From Akkermansiaceae bacterium (GTDB lineage: Bacteria > Verrucomicrobiota > Verrucomicrobiia > Verrucomicrobiales > Akkermansiaceae): DNA of 56,665 bases. The stretch is taken from assembly GCA_013001695.1 (NCBI GenBank), contig JABDMC010000034.1:1-56665 (forward strand). The letters are read 5' to 3'. Below the pieces are notes generated by a model that had not been told where the DNA came from, made no database searches, and saw nothing but the letters and a program-made list of their open reading frames with translations. Below are positions 16,551 to 25,415 of the stretch, piece after piece. Every line of letters starts with the position of its first letter. The stretch's first letter is position 1. A program made the position numbers and the translations under genes.

Positions 16551-17576
16551 GTGTCCGCCATCGCTGCCCTCGGTCCCAACGGGAATGAACGCTCCCGCCC
16601 CGCGGGGGGCGCGGATCGTCCCGCCTTTCGGTCCGCGAGCGTCATCCTGAACCGCCAGTCCGGCGGCTTGCTGGGGGGCGATCCCGATGTCGCTGCCGCC
16701 GGGATCTGCGAACGGCTCCAGGCGGCCGGGGTCTCGGCGCGCCCACACCTCGTTCCCCCCCGCGAATTGGCCAACGCCATCGAGGAGGCCCTCGCGGAGG
16801 ACACCGAGGCGCTCGTCGTCGGCGGCGGCGACGGAACGGTCCGCTCGGTCGCCAACCGGATGCTGGCCGGCGGACACGGCACCGGGAAGATGCTCGGCAT
16901 CCTCCCCCTCGGAACCTTCAATGGTCTCGCCCGCGACCTCGGGCTGGGCACGTCATCCGGGGAGGCTCTCGAGCAAATCCTCCGCGCCCGCGCCACGCCC
17001 ATGGACGTCGCCTTTGTCAACGACCACCTCATGCTCATCGCGTGTCTCCTCGGGCCCTACGTCGCCCTGGCCCGCATGCGCGAGGAGTGCCGGGGCCTCG
17101 GGTGGTTCCGGGGCAGCAGCCGCATGATTCCGGCGTGGCTCCGGGCCGTGTTCAGTTCCGCGAAGATCACGGTCGATATCCAGGACGACCACGACCTGAA
17201 CGTCCGCGCCCGGAGCCGGCTCATCGCCATCACCAACAACATCTACCGGGCCACCCCGCAGACCCTCCCGCGGAGGCTGCGAATCGATGAAAACATCATG
17301 GAGATCTTCATCAGCCGTCACCGGTCGCCGTGGGGGCTGCTGCGGGCCGGCCTCGACCTCCTCGGGTCCCGCTGGCGCGATAACCCCGGGCTCGATTATC
17401 ACCGCGCCCGGCGCCTGGAGATCAACTCCGCCCGCGGCAAGCGCCTGCCGGCCATGATAGACGGGGAAGTCGTGACCCTCGATCTCCCCCTCCGCTGCTC
17501 GCTGCGGCCCGCGGCCCTCCGGATCCTGCGTCCCGAGACGCCCGGCCCGGATCCCGATTCCCAGCGCGCCGCGTGA
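16551..17576 (+). CDS. Diacylglycerol-kinase-family lipid kinase
   Basis: Cytoplasmic, membrane-associated lipid kinase of the DAGK catalytic/YegS family, 341 aa. Nucleotide-binding motif 'VVGGGDGTVRSVANRML' followed by 'LGILPLGTFNGLARDLGL', the conserved GTxNxxAR[D/E]L signature. The C-terminal beta domain has 'RLEINSARGKRLPAMIDGEV', matching the usual inner ridge '...DGE'. It phosphorylates diacylglycerol or a related lipid to feed phospholipid recycling. Starts at GTG 16551 ('VSAIAALGPNG'); no ATG lies between the DUF883 stop and the domain except 'MNAPA'-like codons in other frames. Co-transcription with DUF883 places it in the stress regulon. Confidence 0.85.
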   Translation: MSAIAALGPNGNERSRPAGGADRPAFRSASVILNRQSGGLLGGDPDVAAAGICERLQAAGVSARPHLVPPRELANAIEEALAEDTEALVVGGGDGTVRSVANRMLAGGHGTGKMLGILPLGTFNGLARDLGLGTSSGEALEQILRARATPMDVAFVNDHLMLIACLLGPYVALARMREECRGLGWFRGSSRMIPAWLRAVFSSAKITVDIQDDHDLNVRARSRLIAITNNIYRATPQTLPRRLRIDENIMEIFISRHRSPWGLLRAGLDLLGSRWRDNPGLDYHRARRLEINSARGKRLPAMIDGEVVTLDLPLRCSLRPAALRILRPETPGPDPDSQRAA

Positions 17577-17588
17577 CCGGCGGGTGGG

Positions 17589-17620
17589 TGCATGATGCAG
17601 CCCGCAGCGTGCAACTTGCA
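17589..17620. promoter_or_regulatory. Paired palindromic activator sites upstream of DUF2188 gene
   Basis: TGCA-TGA-TGCA (17589-17599) and the perfect GTGCA-ACT-TGCAC (TGCA parts 17610-17620) begin 21 bp apart, two helical turns rather than three. They lie 66 bp upstream of the promoter at 17686. The 221-bp spacer has no other feature I recognise. Confidence 0.7.
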
Positions 17621-17685
17621 CCCTGTCCGGCGGGCGGGACTCCGGCCCCGGCGCGATTCCCCCTGGACCGCCGGCCCGTCCCCGC

Positions 17686-17701
17686 GCGGCACGCCGCGTG
17701 C
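17686..17701 (+). promoter_or_regulatory. Sigma54-type promoter of the DUF2188 gene
   Basis: GCGGCACGCCGCGTGC followed by TTTCC: GGCACG at -24, TGC plus T tract at -12, GG-N10-GC spacing. Predicted +1 at 17713, giving an unusually long leader (85 bases) for this set. Confidence 0.75.
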
Positions 17702-17797
17702 TTTCCCCTTCTTGTCCGAGGCCGGCTCCCCCGACCGGATCTTCCGCCCCGGAACCCTCCTCCGTCCCGACCGGGCGGCAGGCGACCAATCACGATC

Positions 17798-18184
17798 ATG
17801 AAGACCAAGATTCACATTGTGCCCCACGACGGCGAGTGGGCGATTCGGCTGGCCAACAGCGAACACCCGGCCTCCGTCCACCCGACCCAACAGGCCGCCA
17901 TCGAAAGCGCCATGGACATCGCGGAGGACGAGGAGTCTGACATCGTCGTCCACCGGCGCAATGGCAGCTTTCGCAACGTGATCAACTACGAGACCATCGA
18001 GGCGCGCGCCAATGCCAACGGCGGCCGCCACATCGATCCGGTCCATCTCGCCTGGGGCATCTTCGCCGCGGGCGCGCTCACCGCCATCGCCGTGTACTTG
18101 GCCACCCACCCGCCCCGCCAGGCACGCCGGTGGGTCCACCAACTCGACGAACAGCGGCCGGACTGGCTGCGCTTCAATTCCTGA
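17798..18184 (+). CDS. DUF2188-like protein with C-terminal membrane segment
   Basis: 128 aa. Residues 1-65 resemble DUF2188 ('HIVPHDGEWAIRLANSEHPASVHPTQQAAIESAMDIA', then 'SDIVVHRRNGSFRN'), a small alpha-beta domain common in stress-gene clusters. After a linker there is a membrane helix ('LAWGIFAAGALTAIAVYLA', about 90-108) and a basic tail. ATG 17798 starts the domain exactly; upstream in-frame sequence is low-complexity and holds the promoter. Biochemical function of DUF2188 is unknown. Single-gene unit. Confidence 0.75.
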   Translation: MKTKIHIVPHDGEWAIRLANSEHPASVHPTQQAAIESAMDIAEDEESDIVVHRRNGSFRNVINYETIEARANANGGRHIDPVHLAWGIFAAGALTAIAVYLATHPPRQARRWVHQLDEQRPDWLRFNS

Positions 18185-18331
18185 TTCCCCGGTCGGTCCA
18201 CGCCGCCAATCCACCGTTCTCCCGCCCCGCAACGCATCCGAATCCACATAGCGCACCACGACCGCCCGTCCGGAACGAACGATTTTCCGGTTGACGCCCC
18301 GGGCTCCAGCGGCCGCACTGCAGTGAAAGCC

Positions 18332-18868
18332 ATGCCTGATCCAGACCCTGCTTCCCCGGAGGTGCGCAACGCGCCCGTGGCGCTCGACCGCGACGTTTTT
18401 CTCCGCGACCTCCTCCGCCACCTGGCCGGAACCCTCCAGGACGTCGTCGGCATCGAGGAGGCATCCGGATTCATCAGCGTCGTCGGCCAGGAGATCGGCG
18501 AGGAAATCAACGACGGCTACAAGAAGGCCCTGAATGTCTCGGGACTCGACCGCGAGCAGGTCGCGGAGGTTTGCGTCGACCTCAAGCGGCGGATCAAGGG
18601 CGATTTCTACATCATATCCCAGGATGACGAGAAGATCGTCTTCGGGAACCGGGCCTGCCCGTTCGGCGACAAGGTCATCGGGCGACCGGCCCTGTGCATG
18701 ATGACATCAAACGTGTTCGGGGGGATCACCTCCGAGAACCTCGGCTACGCGAAGGTCTCGATCGAGGAGGCCATCGCGCGCGGCGACACCGGCTGCCGGG
18801 TGGTGGTCTATCTGAAACCCACCGAGGAGGCCCAGGCCGCCGACGGACGGGAATATTTCAAGGGCTGA
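18332..18868 (+). CDS. MetOD1-domain (methanogen output domain 1) sensor protein
   Basis: 178 aa, soluble. The C-terminal half has '[56 protein letters not shown]', the signature of the MetOD1 family with cysteines in CPFG, LCMMTS and GCRVVVYL. The domain occurs next to or fused to histidine kinases and is thought to bind a ligand or metal through these cysteines. Here it ends one base before the histidine kinase GTG start, so the two are co-translated and very probably act together as a sensor. A GTG at 18323 is an alternative start adding three residues. No sigma54-like element precedes it. Confidence 0.75.
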   Translation: MPDPDPASPEVRNAPVALDRDVFLRDLLRHLAGTLQDVVGIEEASGFISVVGQEIGEEINDGYKKALNVSGLDREQVAEVCVDLKRRIKGDFYIISQDDEKIVFGNRACPFGDKVIGRPALCMMTSNVFGGITSENLGYAKVSIEEAIARGDTGCRVVVYLKPTEEAQAADGREYFKG

Positions 18869-18869
18869 C

Positions 18870-20405
18870 GTGATTGCGGACGACTTCGCGTGCCTGGCGA
18901 GGGCTCTTCCGGAACCGATGCTTCTCGTCACCGGCGAGGGACGCATCGTCGACGCCAACCCCGCCGCGGCGAATCACCTCGCCCGGAACTCCGGGACGCT
19001 GCCGGGCGAAGACCTGCGCGAGCACCTCGCCGACCCGCCCGAGGCCGTCCGGCAGTTCCTCCACAACTGCAGCCGCAGCAGCGAACTCGTCCTGGGCGCC
19101 ATGACGTGGCACCGCGGCGATGGCGAGCCGGAGAAATGGCGGGCCGAGGGCACCCTCCTGGAGGCCCGCACCGAGGATGCGCCGCCCCTCCTCATGATCC
19201 GCCTGCGGCCCATGGCCGCCGCCGGCCGCAGCTTCCGGACCCTCAACGAGCGCATTGCGGACCTGAACAGGGAGATCCAGGCGCGGCGCTGCGCCGAGGA
19301 GGCCCTCATCGCGAGCGGCGACCGGCTCGAGTTCGTCCTCAATGCCATCGGGGTGGGTCTCTGGTTCAACGAGCTGCCTCTCGGGGACCTCAACTGGGAC
19401 CAGCGCACCCGCGAGCTGTTCTTCGTGCCGGAGGACGTCCAGCCGACCATCGAGTTGTTCTACGACCGCCTCCACCCGGACGACCGCGATCCGACCCGGG
19501 AAGCGGTGGCGACCGCCATGCAGACCGGCAACACCTATTCCGTCCAGCATCGCGTCATCGACCCGGCGAGCGGCGCGATCCGGTGGATCCGCTCGCTGGG
19601 GCTCGCGACCTACGACCAGGACCACAACCCGGTCCGCTTCGACGGCCTCAACTACGACATCACCGAGGAAAAGCAGAACGAGCAGGACCTCTGCGACCTT
19701 GCCGAACAATTGTCGCTGGCCGACCAGCGTAAGAACGACTTCCTGGCCACCCTCGCGCACGAATTGCGCAATCCGCTCGCGCCGATTCGCACCGGCCTGG
19801 AGGTCATCCGGATGAAGGCCGACGACCCGTCATCCGTCGGGGAGATGCGCGAGATCATGTCCCGGCAGGTCGAGCAACTCGTCGTTTTGATCGACGATCT
19901 TCTCGACGTTTCCCGGATCACGCACGGCACCCTGCGCATCCGCAAGGCGTCCGTTCAGCTCGCCGACGTCCTCCGGGACGCCATCGTGGCCACCGAGGTC
20001 TTCATCACGGATGCCGGTCACGAGCTGGAAACCTCCATCCCCGAGACACCCATCGAACTGGATGCCGACCCGCACCGGCTGACGCAGGTGTTCTCGAACC
20101 TCCTCCACAACGCCGCCAAGTACACCCCCCCGGGAGGGCGCATCCGCCTCTCCGCGGAAGTGGCCGGTCGCGAGGCCCGCATCACCGTGGCCGACAACGG
20201 CTACGGCATTCCCCCGCAGGAGCGGGAACACATCTTCGAGATGTTCAGCCAGCTCGCCCCGCCCCCCGACCGGATTGCGGCGGGACTCGGAGTCGGCCTC
20301 GCTCTCGCCAAATCCCTCGTCGAGCTCCATGGCGGCCGGATCGAGGTCGCCAGCGACGGCCCCGGGGCGGGGAGTGCCTTCACCGTCAGCCTGCCGGTTC
20401 GCTAG
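18870..20405 (+). CDS. Soluble PAS-PAS histidine kinase
   Basis: 511 aa, no membrane segment. PAS-like domain about 8-60 ('LPEPMLLVTGEGRIVDANPAA'), a coiled-coil about 122-148, a second PAS/PAC about 150-270 ('FYDRLHPDDRDPTREAV', 'RVIDPASGAIRWIRSLG'), HisKA with His297 ('ATLAHELRNPLAPIRTGLE'), HATPase_c with 'VFSNLLHNAAKYTPPGG', 'DNGYGIP' and 'GLGVGLALAKSLVELHGG'. GTG at 18870 directly follows the MetOD1 stop, so the MetOD1 protein is its probable input partner. Its last 20 bases overlap the convergent response-regulator gene, a likely partner. Input signal unknown. Confidence 0.88.
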   Translation: MIADDFACLARALPEPMLLVTGEGRIVDANPAAANHLARNSGTLPGEDLREHLADPPEAVRQFLHNCSRSSELVLGAMTWHRGDGEPEKWRAEGTLLEARTEDAPPLLMIRLRPMAAAGRSFRTLNERIADLNREIQARRCAEEALIASGDRLEFVLNAIGVGLWFNELPLGDLNWDQRTRELFFVPEDVQPTIELFYDRLHPDDRDPTREAVATAMQTGNTYSVQHRVIDPASGAIRWIRSLGLATYDQDHNPVRFDGLNYDITEEKQNEQDLCDLAEQLSLADQRKNDFLATLAHELRNPLAPIRTGLEVIRMKADDPSSVGEMREIMSRQVEQLVVLIDDLLDVSRITHGTLRIRKASVQLADVLRDAIVATEVFITDAGHELETSIPETPIELDADPHRLTQVFSNLLHNAAKYTPPGGRIRLSAEVAGREARITVADNGYGIPPQEREHIFEMFSQLAPPPDRIAAGLGVGLALAKSLVELHGGRIEVASDGPGAGSAFTVSLPVR

Positions 20406-20793
20406 GGCCCGCATCGCCGACGTCCAATTTTGCCAGGAGGTCCCGCAGGGTGGCCGGGTCGACCGGCTTCACGAGGTGCTCGACGAACCCCGCGGCGCGG
20501 GTGCGGGCGATGTCCTCCTCGGTGTTCCAGCCGGTGAGGGCCACCAGGACCGGCGCCCGTTCGCCGAGATGCTCCCGGATCCGGCCGGCCGCCTCGCAAC
20601 CGTCCAGGCGCGGCATCCCGATATCCATGACGATCACATCGAACGGGCAGCCGGAGTCGGTCCGCACCGCCGCCACGGCCTCTTCCCCGTCGAATGCGGT
20701 CTCCGCGTCGTGCCCTTCCAGCTTGAAAAACAAGCTGAGCGTCTCGGCCGCCGATCGATTGTCGTCCACCACAAGGACCCGGAGCTTCTTCAT
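20386..20793 (-). CDS. Stand-alone receiver-domain response regulator
   Basis: 135 aa: 'KKLRVLVVDDNRSAAETLSLFFKLEGH', phospho-acceptor Asp in 'DVIVMDIGMPRLDG', Thr in 'VALTGW', Lys in 'HLVKPVDPATL'. This CheY-like form has no output domain and typically receives phosphate from hybrid or PAS kinases. ATG 20793 opens the receiver core; an upstream in-frame ATG (20838) would add a nonconserved polar stretch. The gene is convergent with the PAS kinase, overlapping by 20 bp, and divergent from the heme oxygenase gene. Confidence 0.85.
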   Translation of the reverse strand: MKKLRVLVVDDNRSAAETLSLFFKLEGHDAETAFDGEEAVAAVRTDSGCPFDVIVMDIGMPRLDGCEAAGRIREHLGERAPVLVALTGWNTEEDIARTRAAGFVEHLVKPVDPATLRDLLAKLDVGDAGPSEPAG

Positions 20794-20962
20794 CTTCGGG
20801 TCATCCTCGCAAGTGCGGCCCGGGCTGTCCATCATCATCCCCCGCCCCTGCAGCCCTCTCCGCCGGCGATCGCCCCCCGGGCCCGGCCCATTTCTTCGTG
20901 GCGATCGGCAAGATCGACTTGCATCCGCCTGACGGAGAACCTTCAGTGCCTTGAGATTCACG

Positions 20963-21553
20963 ATGATCGACTGCCGGAACGATTCCTTTCTCCCCGCCGT
21001 GCGCCAACAGACCCGCGCGCTTCATGACCAGCTCGAGGAACTCGTCGGCCTCGATCGTCTCACCCGTTCCCGCGCCGATTACGGGGCAGCCCTCCGGCGC
21101 TTCCTGGCGGTCTGGCACCCGCTCGAGAAACTCCTCGAGGAGTCGCCGCTCCGGGACGATCCCGGCCTCGACCTCCCGCGCCGCCTCCGGTCCCGGGCGC
21201 TCCTCGCCGATCTCGCCCGGCTGGGCGATCCCGATCCCGCCGGGACGGCCGGCGCCGGCCTCCGGGCCCCGTGGAGCTCCCTCGACACCCCCCGGGCCAT
21301 CGGGGTGCTCTACGTCCTCGAGGGGTCCACCCTCGGCGGCCGGCTGATCTGCCGGAAACTCGACGAGGACCTCGGCATCACACCCGGGTCGGGAGCCTCG
21401 TTCTTCGCCGGTCACGGTCCCGACAACGCCGCGATGTGGAAATCCTTCCTCGAATGGAGCGAGACCGCCCTCGCCCCCGGGGGAGTCGCGGAAGCCGTCG
21501 AGGCCGCCTGCACCACCTTCCGGTTCTTCCTCGAGGCCTTCCGAACATCATGA
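20963..21553 (+). CDS. bphO: Bacteriophytochrome-associated heme oxygenase
   Basis: Cytoplasmic enzyme that opens heme to biliverdin IX alpha, CO and iron, supplying the phytochrome chromophore. 196 aa, standard length. Proximal heme ligand His is in 'RQQTRALHDQLEELVG' near residue 20, and the distal helix has 'IGVLYVLEGSTLGGRLICRKL', the BphO version of the glycine-rich kink. ATG 20963 is chosen over TTG 20951. The stop overlaps the bphP start by four bases (ATGA), giving the classic bphO-bphP coupling. Confidence 0.9.
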   Translation: MIDCRNDSFLPAVRQQTRALHDQLEELVGLDRLTRSRADYGAALRRFLAVWHPLEKLLEESPLRDDPGLDLPRRLRSRALLADLARLGDPDPAGTAGAGLRAPWSSLDTPRAIGVLYVLEGSTLGGRLICRKLDEDLGITPGSGASFFAGHGPDNAAMWKSFLEWSETALAPGGVAEAVEAACTTFRFFLEAFRTS

Positions 21554-23793
21554 AGGCGGCCCCGCACACTCCCGACACCACCGCCTGCGACCGCGAGGTG
21601 ATTCACGCCCCGGGCTCGATCCAGCCGCACGGGATCCTCCTCGCCCTCGATCCCGCCGACTTGCGCGTGCGGCAAATGAGCGAAAACGCCCCGGACGCCG
21701 TCGGCCTCCCCGGCGCCGATCTCCTCGACCGCCCGATTCTCGACCACTTCGTCCCCCAATACCGGGATGAGCTGGGGAAGTTGCTCGCCGAAAGCGACAC
21801 CCCCTTTTCCAATCCCCTCCGCGTCCCTCTCCTCGCCGGCGGCACCGAGACCGTTTTCGACGGAATCGCCCACCGGACCGGCGATGCCATCATTCTGGAA
21901 CTCGAGAACCGCAACGACGTGAATTCCGCCGACCGGCCGTCGTCCCGCAGCCTCGACCACCACTTCCAGCTCACGGCCCGTTCCCTCATGCGGGTTCGGG
22001 GCGCCGCCTCCATGGCCGAGGCGGCCGCCATCGTCTGCGAGGAACTCCGCGGCTTCACCGCCTTCGACCGCGTCATGCTCTACCGCTTCGCCCCGGACTT
22101 CCACGGCGAGGTGATCGGGGAAGCCCGGCGCGATAACCTCGAGCCATTCCTCGGCCTCCACTATCCCGCCAGCGACATCCCCAAGCAGGCCCGCGAACTC
22201 TACAAGCGGAACTGGATCCGCCTCATCTACGACGTTCATGCCGTCCCGGCCGGCCTCGTCCCCCCCGGCGAGCCCCTCGACCTCAGCCAGAGCGTCCTCC
22301 GCAGTGTCTCCCCGATCCACATCGAGTACCTGAAGAACATGGGCGTCCGGTCCTCGATGTCGATCTCCCTCCTCGACCAGGACGAGTTGTGGGGACTCAT
22401 CGCCTGTCACCACTACGAGGCACCGCTCTTCGTCCCCTACTCGATGCGGGCATCCTGCGTCCACTACGGGCTGGTGATCGCGGCCCAGCTCACCGCCAAG
22501 GAACTTCAGATCTCCCACGAGGACGAATCGCCCCGGCACCTCAGCCTCAACGACCTCACCAAGAAACTCTCGGGCGCGAAGAATTTCCTGGAGGGCCTGC
22601 GATCCCACGCCCGGCCGCTCATGGATCTCGTGCGGGCCTCCGGAATCGCGATCGCCCACGAGGACGAGGTCGTCACCGCGGGAAGCACTCCCGCGACATC
22701 CTTCATCCGGCGCCTCCTGGATCACCTCGACGACGGCCCGGACACCGAATATTTCGCCACCTCCAGCCTCCCCGCCGAGCTTCCGCAGTTCGATCCCCCC
22801 GCCGACACCGCCGCGGGGGTCCTCGCCATCGACCTCGGGGTCGACTGGCGGCTGCTCTTCTTCCGTCCCGAGGATATCGAGACCGTCCGCTGGGGAGGCG
22901 ACCCCAACAAGGCCGTCGATCCCGACCGGCCCCTCACCCCCCGCGCCTCGTTCGCGGAGTGGAAGGAATCCGTCCGCGGCAAATCCCGCCCGTGGTCGGA
23001 CGCCGACCTCCACCTCGCCCACGAATTGCGCGCTTCGTTGATGGCCTTCATCGTCCAGCAGAATTTCCAGTTCGAACGCCTCCACCGCGAACTCGCCGAA
23101 AAGAACAAGGAGATCGAACAGTTTGCCTACACCGTCTCCCACGACCTCAAGTCGCCGCTCGTGACCGTCAACGGCTACGCGGGCGCCATGGAGGAAGACC
23201 TCGATGCCGGGGATGAAGCCGCGGCCCGCGACGCCCTCCAGCGCATCCAGCGCGCCGCCAAGAAGATGGAGAACCTCATCGAGGAGCTGCTCGAATTCAG
23301 CCGCATCGGCCGTCACCCGGGCGTCATGACGCCGGTCGACATGGCCCGGCTCATGAACGAACTCCGCGCCGACTTCGCCCTGCGGTGCGAGGAGGCCGGC
23401 GTGGACCTCGAGATCGATCCGCTCGACGTCAGCATCACCGGATACGAGGAGGACCTCTACCGCCTCTTCCAGAACCTCCTCGACAACGCCCTCAAATACG
23501 GGCGCGATACCCCCAACCTCAGGATCTCGATTCATCACGAGCGGTTGCCCCGCGCCGTCCGGATCGCCGTCAGCGACAACGGCCCCGGCGTCGATCCCGC
23601 CTACCACGAGCGCATCTTCCACCTCTTCCAGCGGGTCGATTCCTCCACCCAGGGCAGCGGGGTGGGCCTCGCCTCGGTCGCCAAGATCGCCGAGCAGCAC
23701 CGCGCCCAGTTCGGGGTCAACTCGGCCCTTGGAAAGGGCGCCACCTTCTGGGTACAATTTCCGGCCCGCGCCCAAAGGAATCCATCCAACTAA
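21550..23793 (+). CDS. bphP: Bacteriophytochrome red/far-red light sensor histidine kinase
   Basis: 747 aa, cytosolic. PAS domain with chromophore-attachment Cys13 in 'ACDREVIHAPGSIQPHG', GAF domain with 'ASDIPKQARELY' (Asp near 209 contacts biliverdin) and 'MSISLLDQDELWGLIACHHY', PHY domain about 330-510 with tongue motif 'WRLLFFRPE...VRWGG', then HisKA with His531 ('AYTVSHDLKSPLVTVNGY') and HATPase_c ('NLLDNALKYG', 'DNGPGVDPAYHERIFHLFQRV', 'GSGVGLASVAKI'). It is a canonical biliverdin-binding phytochrome. Upstream in-frame sequence belongs to bphO on another frame. bphO supplies the pigment; the response regulator starting two bases after bphP is the likely phosphate acceptor. Confidence 0.96.
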   Translation: MKAAPHTPDTTACDREVIHAPGSIQPHGILLALDPADLRVRQMSENAPDAVGLPGADLLDRPILDHFVPQYRDELGKLLAESDTPFSNPLRVPLLAGGTETVFDGIAHRTGDAIILELENRNDVNSADRPSSRSLDHHFQLTARSLMRVRGAASMAEAAAIVCEELRGFTAFDRVMLYRFAPDFHGEVIGEARRDNLEPFLGLHYPASDIPKQARELYKRNWIRLIYDVHAVPAGLVPPGEPLDLSQSVLRSVSPIHIEYLKNMGVRSSMSISLLDQDELWGLIACHHYEAPLFVPYSMRASCVHYGLVIAAQLTAKELQISHEDESPRHLSLNDLTKKLSGAKNFLEGLRSHARPLMDLVRASGIAIAHEDEVVTAGSTPATSFIRRLLDHLDDGPDTEYFATSSLPAELPQFDPPADTAAGVLAIDLGVDWRLLFFRPEDIETVRWGGDPNKAVDPDRPLTPRASFAEWKESVRGKSRPWSDADLHLAHELRASLMAFIVQQNFQFERLHRELAEKNKEIEQFAYTVSHDLKSPLVTVNGYAGAMEEDLDAGDEAAARDALQRIQRAAKKMENLIEELLEFSRIGRHPGVMTPVDMARLMNELRADFALRCEEAGVDLEIDPLDVSITGYEEDLYRLFQNLLDNALKYGRDTPNLRISIHHERLPRAVRIAVSDNGPGVDPAYHERIFHLFQRVDSSTQGSGVGLASVAKIAEQHRAQFGVNSALGKGATFWVQFPARAQRNPSN

Positions 23794-23795
23794 TC

Positions 23796-24236
23796 ATGGC
23801 CAATCAGAAGCTTGTCGATTTCCTCCTCGTCGAAGATGACGACGATCACGCCGATCTTGTCATCCGGGCCCTCAAGAAGGGCCGCGTCGTGAACCGCATC
23901 GACCGCGCCCGGGACGGCGTCGAGGCCATGCGGTTCCTGCGGAAGGAAGGCGAGTTCGCCGGCGTTCCCCGCCCCGACATCGTGATCCTCGACCTGAAAC
24001 TCCCCCGCAAGGACGGGCTCGAGGTCCTCCAGGAGGTCCGCGATGACCCCCACCTTTCGATGCTCCCCATCGTGATCCTCACGACCTCCAGCGCCGAAAC
24101 CGACCGCGCCAGGGCCTACGAGTACCACGCCAATTCCTACCTGAAGAAGCCGATCGACTTCGAGCAGTTCCGGAAGATGGTCGAGGACCTGAGCCTCTAC
24201 TGGGGCGTCTGGAACGAAGCGCCGCCCGAATCCTGA
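23796..24236 (+). CDS. Rcp1-type response regulator, partner of the phytochrome
   Basis: 146-aa receiver with no output domain: acidic cluster 'FLLVEDDDDHADLVIRALKK', phospho-acceptor Asp in 'DIVILDLKLPRKDGLEVLQEV', Thr in 'VILTTSSAETD', Lys in 'SYLKKPIDFEQF'. The 'VEDDxxD' start and extended alpha4-beta5 region are typical of Rcp1, the cyanobacterial phytochrome response regulator. It begins two bases after bphP, in the bphO-bphP operon. Confidence 0.92.
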   Translation: MANQKLVDFLLVEDDDDHADLVIRALKKGRVVNRIDRARDGVEAMRFLRKEGEFAGVPRPDIVILDLKLPRKDGLEVLQEVRDDPHLSMLPIVILTTSSAETDRARAYEYHANSYLKKPIDFEQFRKMVEDLSLYWGVWNEAPPES

Positions 24237-24254
24237 CCCCCCCCGATCCGAGCC

Positions 24255-25400
24255 TTGAAGCCCTTGCGGACCCATATCCTGCTCCTCGTCGAGGACGATG
24301 ACGACCACGCCGACCTGGTCGCCTCGCACCTCGACCAGAAGGGATCGCAGCAGTTCCGTCTGCACCGGGCCCGCAGCGCCACGGAGGCCCTCGAGCGCAT
24401 GACCGGCGAGGACTTCGATGTCATCCTCCTCGATCTCAGCCTCCCCGACAGCGGCCCCGAGCAGACCCTCGAGACGTTCACGACCCGCTTCCCCGACACG
24501 CCCATCGTGGTCCTGACCTCCCTCGCGGAGGAGAGCCTCGTGCAGCGGGCCATCGACTCCGGCGCCCAGGATTACCTCGACAAGTCGCTCATGCGCGGGG
24601 ATGTCGTGACCCGGTCGGTGCGCTACGCCATGGACCGCAAGCGCGTCATCTCGCGGCTCGAGCGCCAGAATGACGAACTCAAGCGCTTCGCCCACACCGT
24701 GGCCCACGAGTTGAAGACCCCCATGCAGGCCATGCTCACCGCCCTGCACCTGGTCCATGAGGCCGCCGGGGAGTCGCTCGACAAGCCGCTCCAGCAGCTC
24801 CTGGAACTTGGTCGTTCGTCCGGCGATCACATGAAGAACCTCGTGAACGACCTCCTGGCGTTCGCCGAGGCCGATCCCGACCAGCCCCGGGCCGACGCGG
24901 TCGACCTCCATGCCGTCACCCGGAAGGTGATCGATTCCCTCCAGTTGATGGACGGCGCGGAGCATTGCCGCATCGAGGTCGACGGGACCCTCCCGGTCGT
25001 CGCCGGCGCCGAATCCCAGCTCCGCCAGGTCATGGAGAACCTCATCAGCAACGCCATCAAGTACCGCCGCGAGGAGGACCCCGTGGTCATCATCGGCGCC
25101 GCCCGGGAGCCGGGTCGCTGGGTCATTCGCGTCGAGGACAACGGGGTGGGCATCCGGCCCGAACACCAGCAGCGCATCTTTGAAACCCTCTACCGTGTGG
25201 CGTCCGACAACCCCGTCCCGGGAACCGGGATCGGCCTCGGTTTCGCCAAGGGGGTCATCGAGCGCCACGAAGGCGAAATCTGGGTCGAATCGGAGCGGGA
25301 CCGGGGAAGCACCTTCTTCTTCTCGCTGCCCGCCAACGGCTCCTCCGCGGGGGACGATGCCGCCTCCCCGCGGGACGGCGGGGCGACGACCGCCTCGTGA
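24255..25400 (+). CDS. Receiver-histidine kinase (REC-HisKA-HATPase)
   Basis: 381 aa, soluble. N-terminal receiver about 5-125 with phospho-acceptor Asp in 'DVILLDLSLPDSGPEQTL', short coiled linker, HisKA with His151 ('FAHTVAHELKTPMQAML') and HATPase_c ('MENLISNAIKYRRE', 'VEDNGVGIRPEHQQRIFE', 'GTGIGLGFAKGVIERH'). The receiver-first order means its kinase may be controlled by phosphate received from another kinase, most simply the phytochrome, making a light-fed phosphorelay. TTG 24255 is the only start giving the whole receiver. Gap to the upstream gene is 18 bp. The target is not evident. Confidence 0.88.
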   Translation: MKPLRTHILLLVEDDDDHADLVASHLDQKGSQQFRLHRARSATEALERMTGEDFDVILLDLSLPDSGPEQTLETFTTRFPDTPIVVLTSLAEESLVQRAIDSGAQDYLDKSLMRGDVVTRSVRYAMDRKRVISRLERQNDELKRFAHTVAHELKTPMQAMLTALHLVHEAAGESLDKPLQQLLELGRSSGDHMKNLVNDLLAFAEADPDQPRADAVDLHAVTRKVIDSLQLMDGAEHCRIEVDGTLPVVAGAESQLRQVMENLISNAIKYRREEDPVVIIGAAREPGRWVIRVEDNGVGIRPEHQQRIFETLYRVASDNPVPGTGIGLGFAKGVIERHEGEIWVESERDRGSTFFFSLPANGSSAGDDAASPRDGGATTAS

Positions 25401-25415
25401 CGCCCCGCGCCGCCG

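Noticed and set aside
18185-18331. Sigma54 promoter for the MetOD1-kinase pair
   Set aside because: Several GG and GC pairs exist but none has the 10-base spacing with a TGGCA-like context; CACTGCAGTG is a palindrome without the N3 spacer.
21412-25268. Long minus-strand open frames across bphP and the receiver-kinase gene
   Set aside because: They mirror genuine kinase and receiver domains on the plus strand and show no domain of their own.
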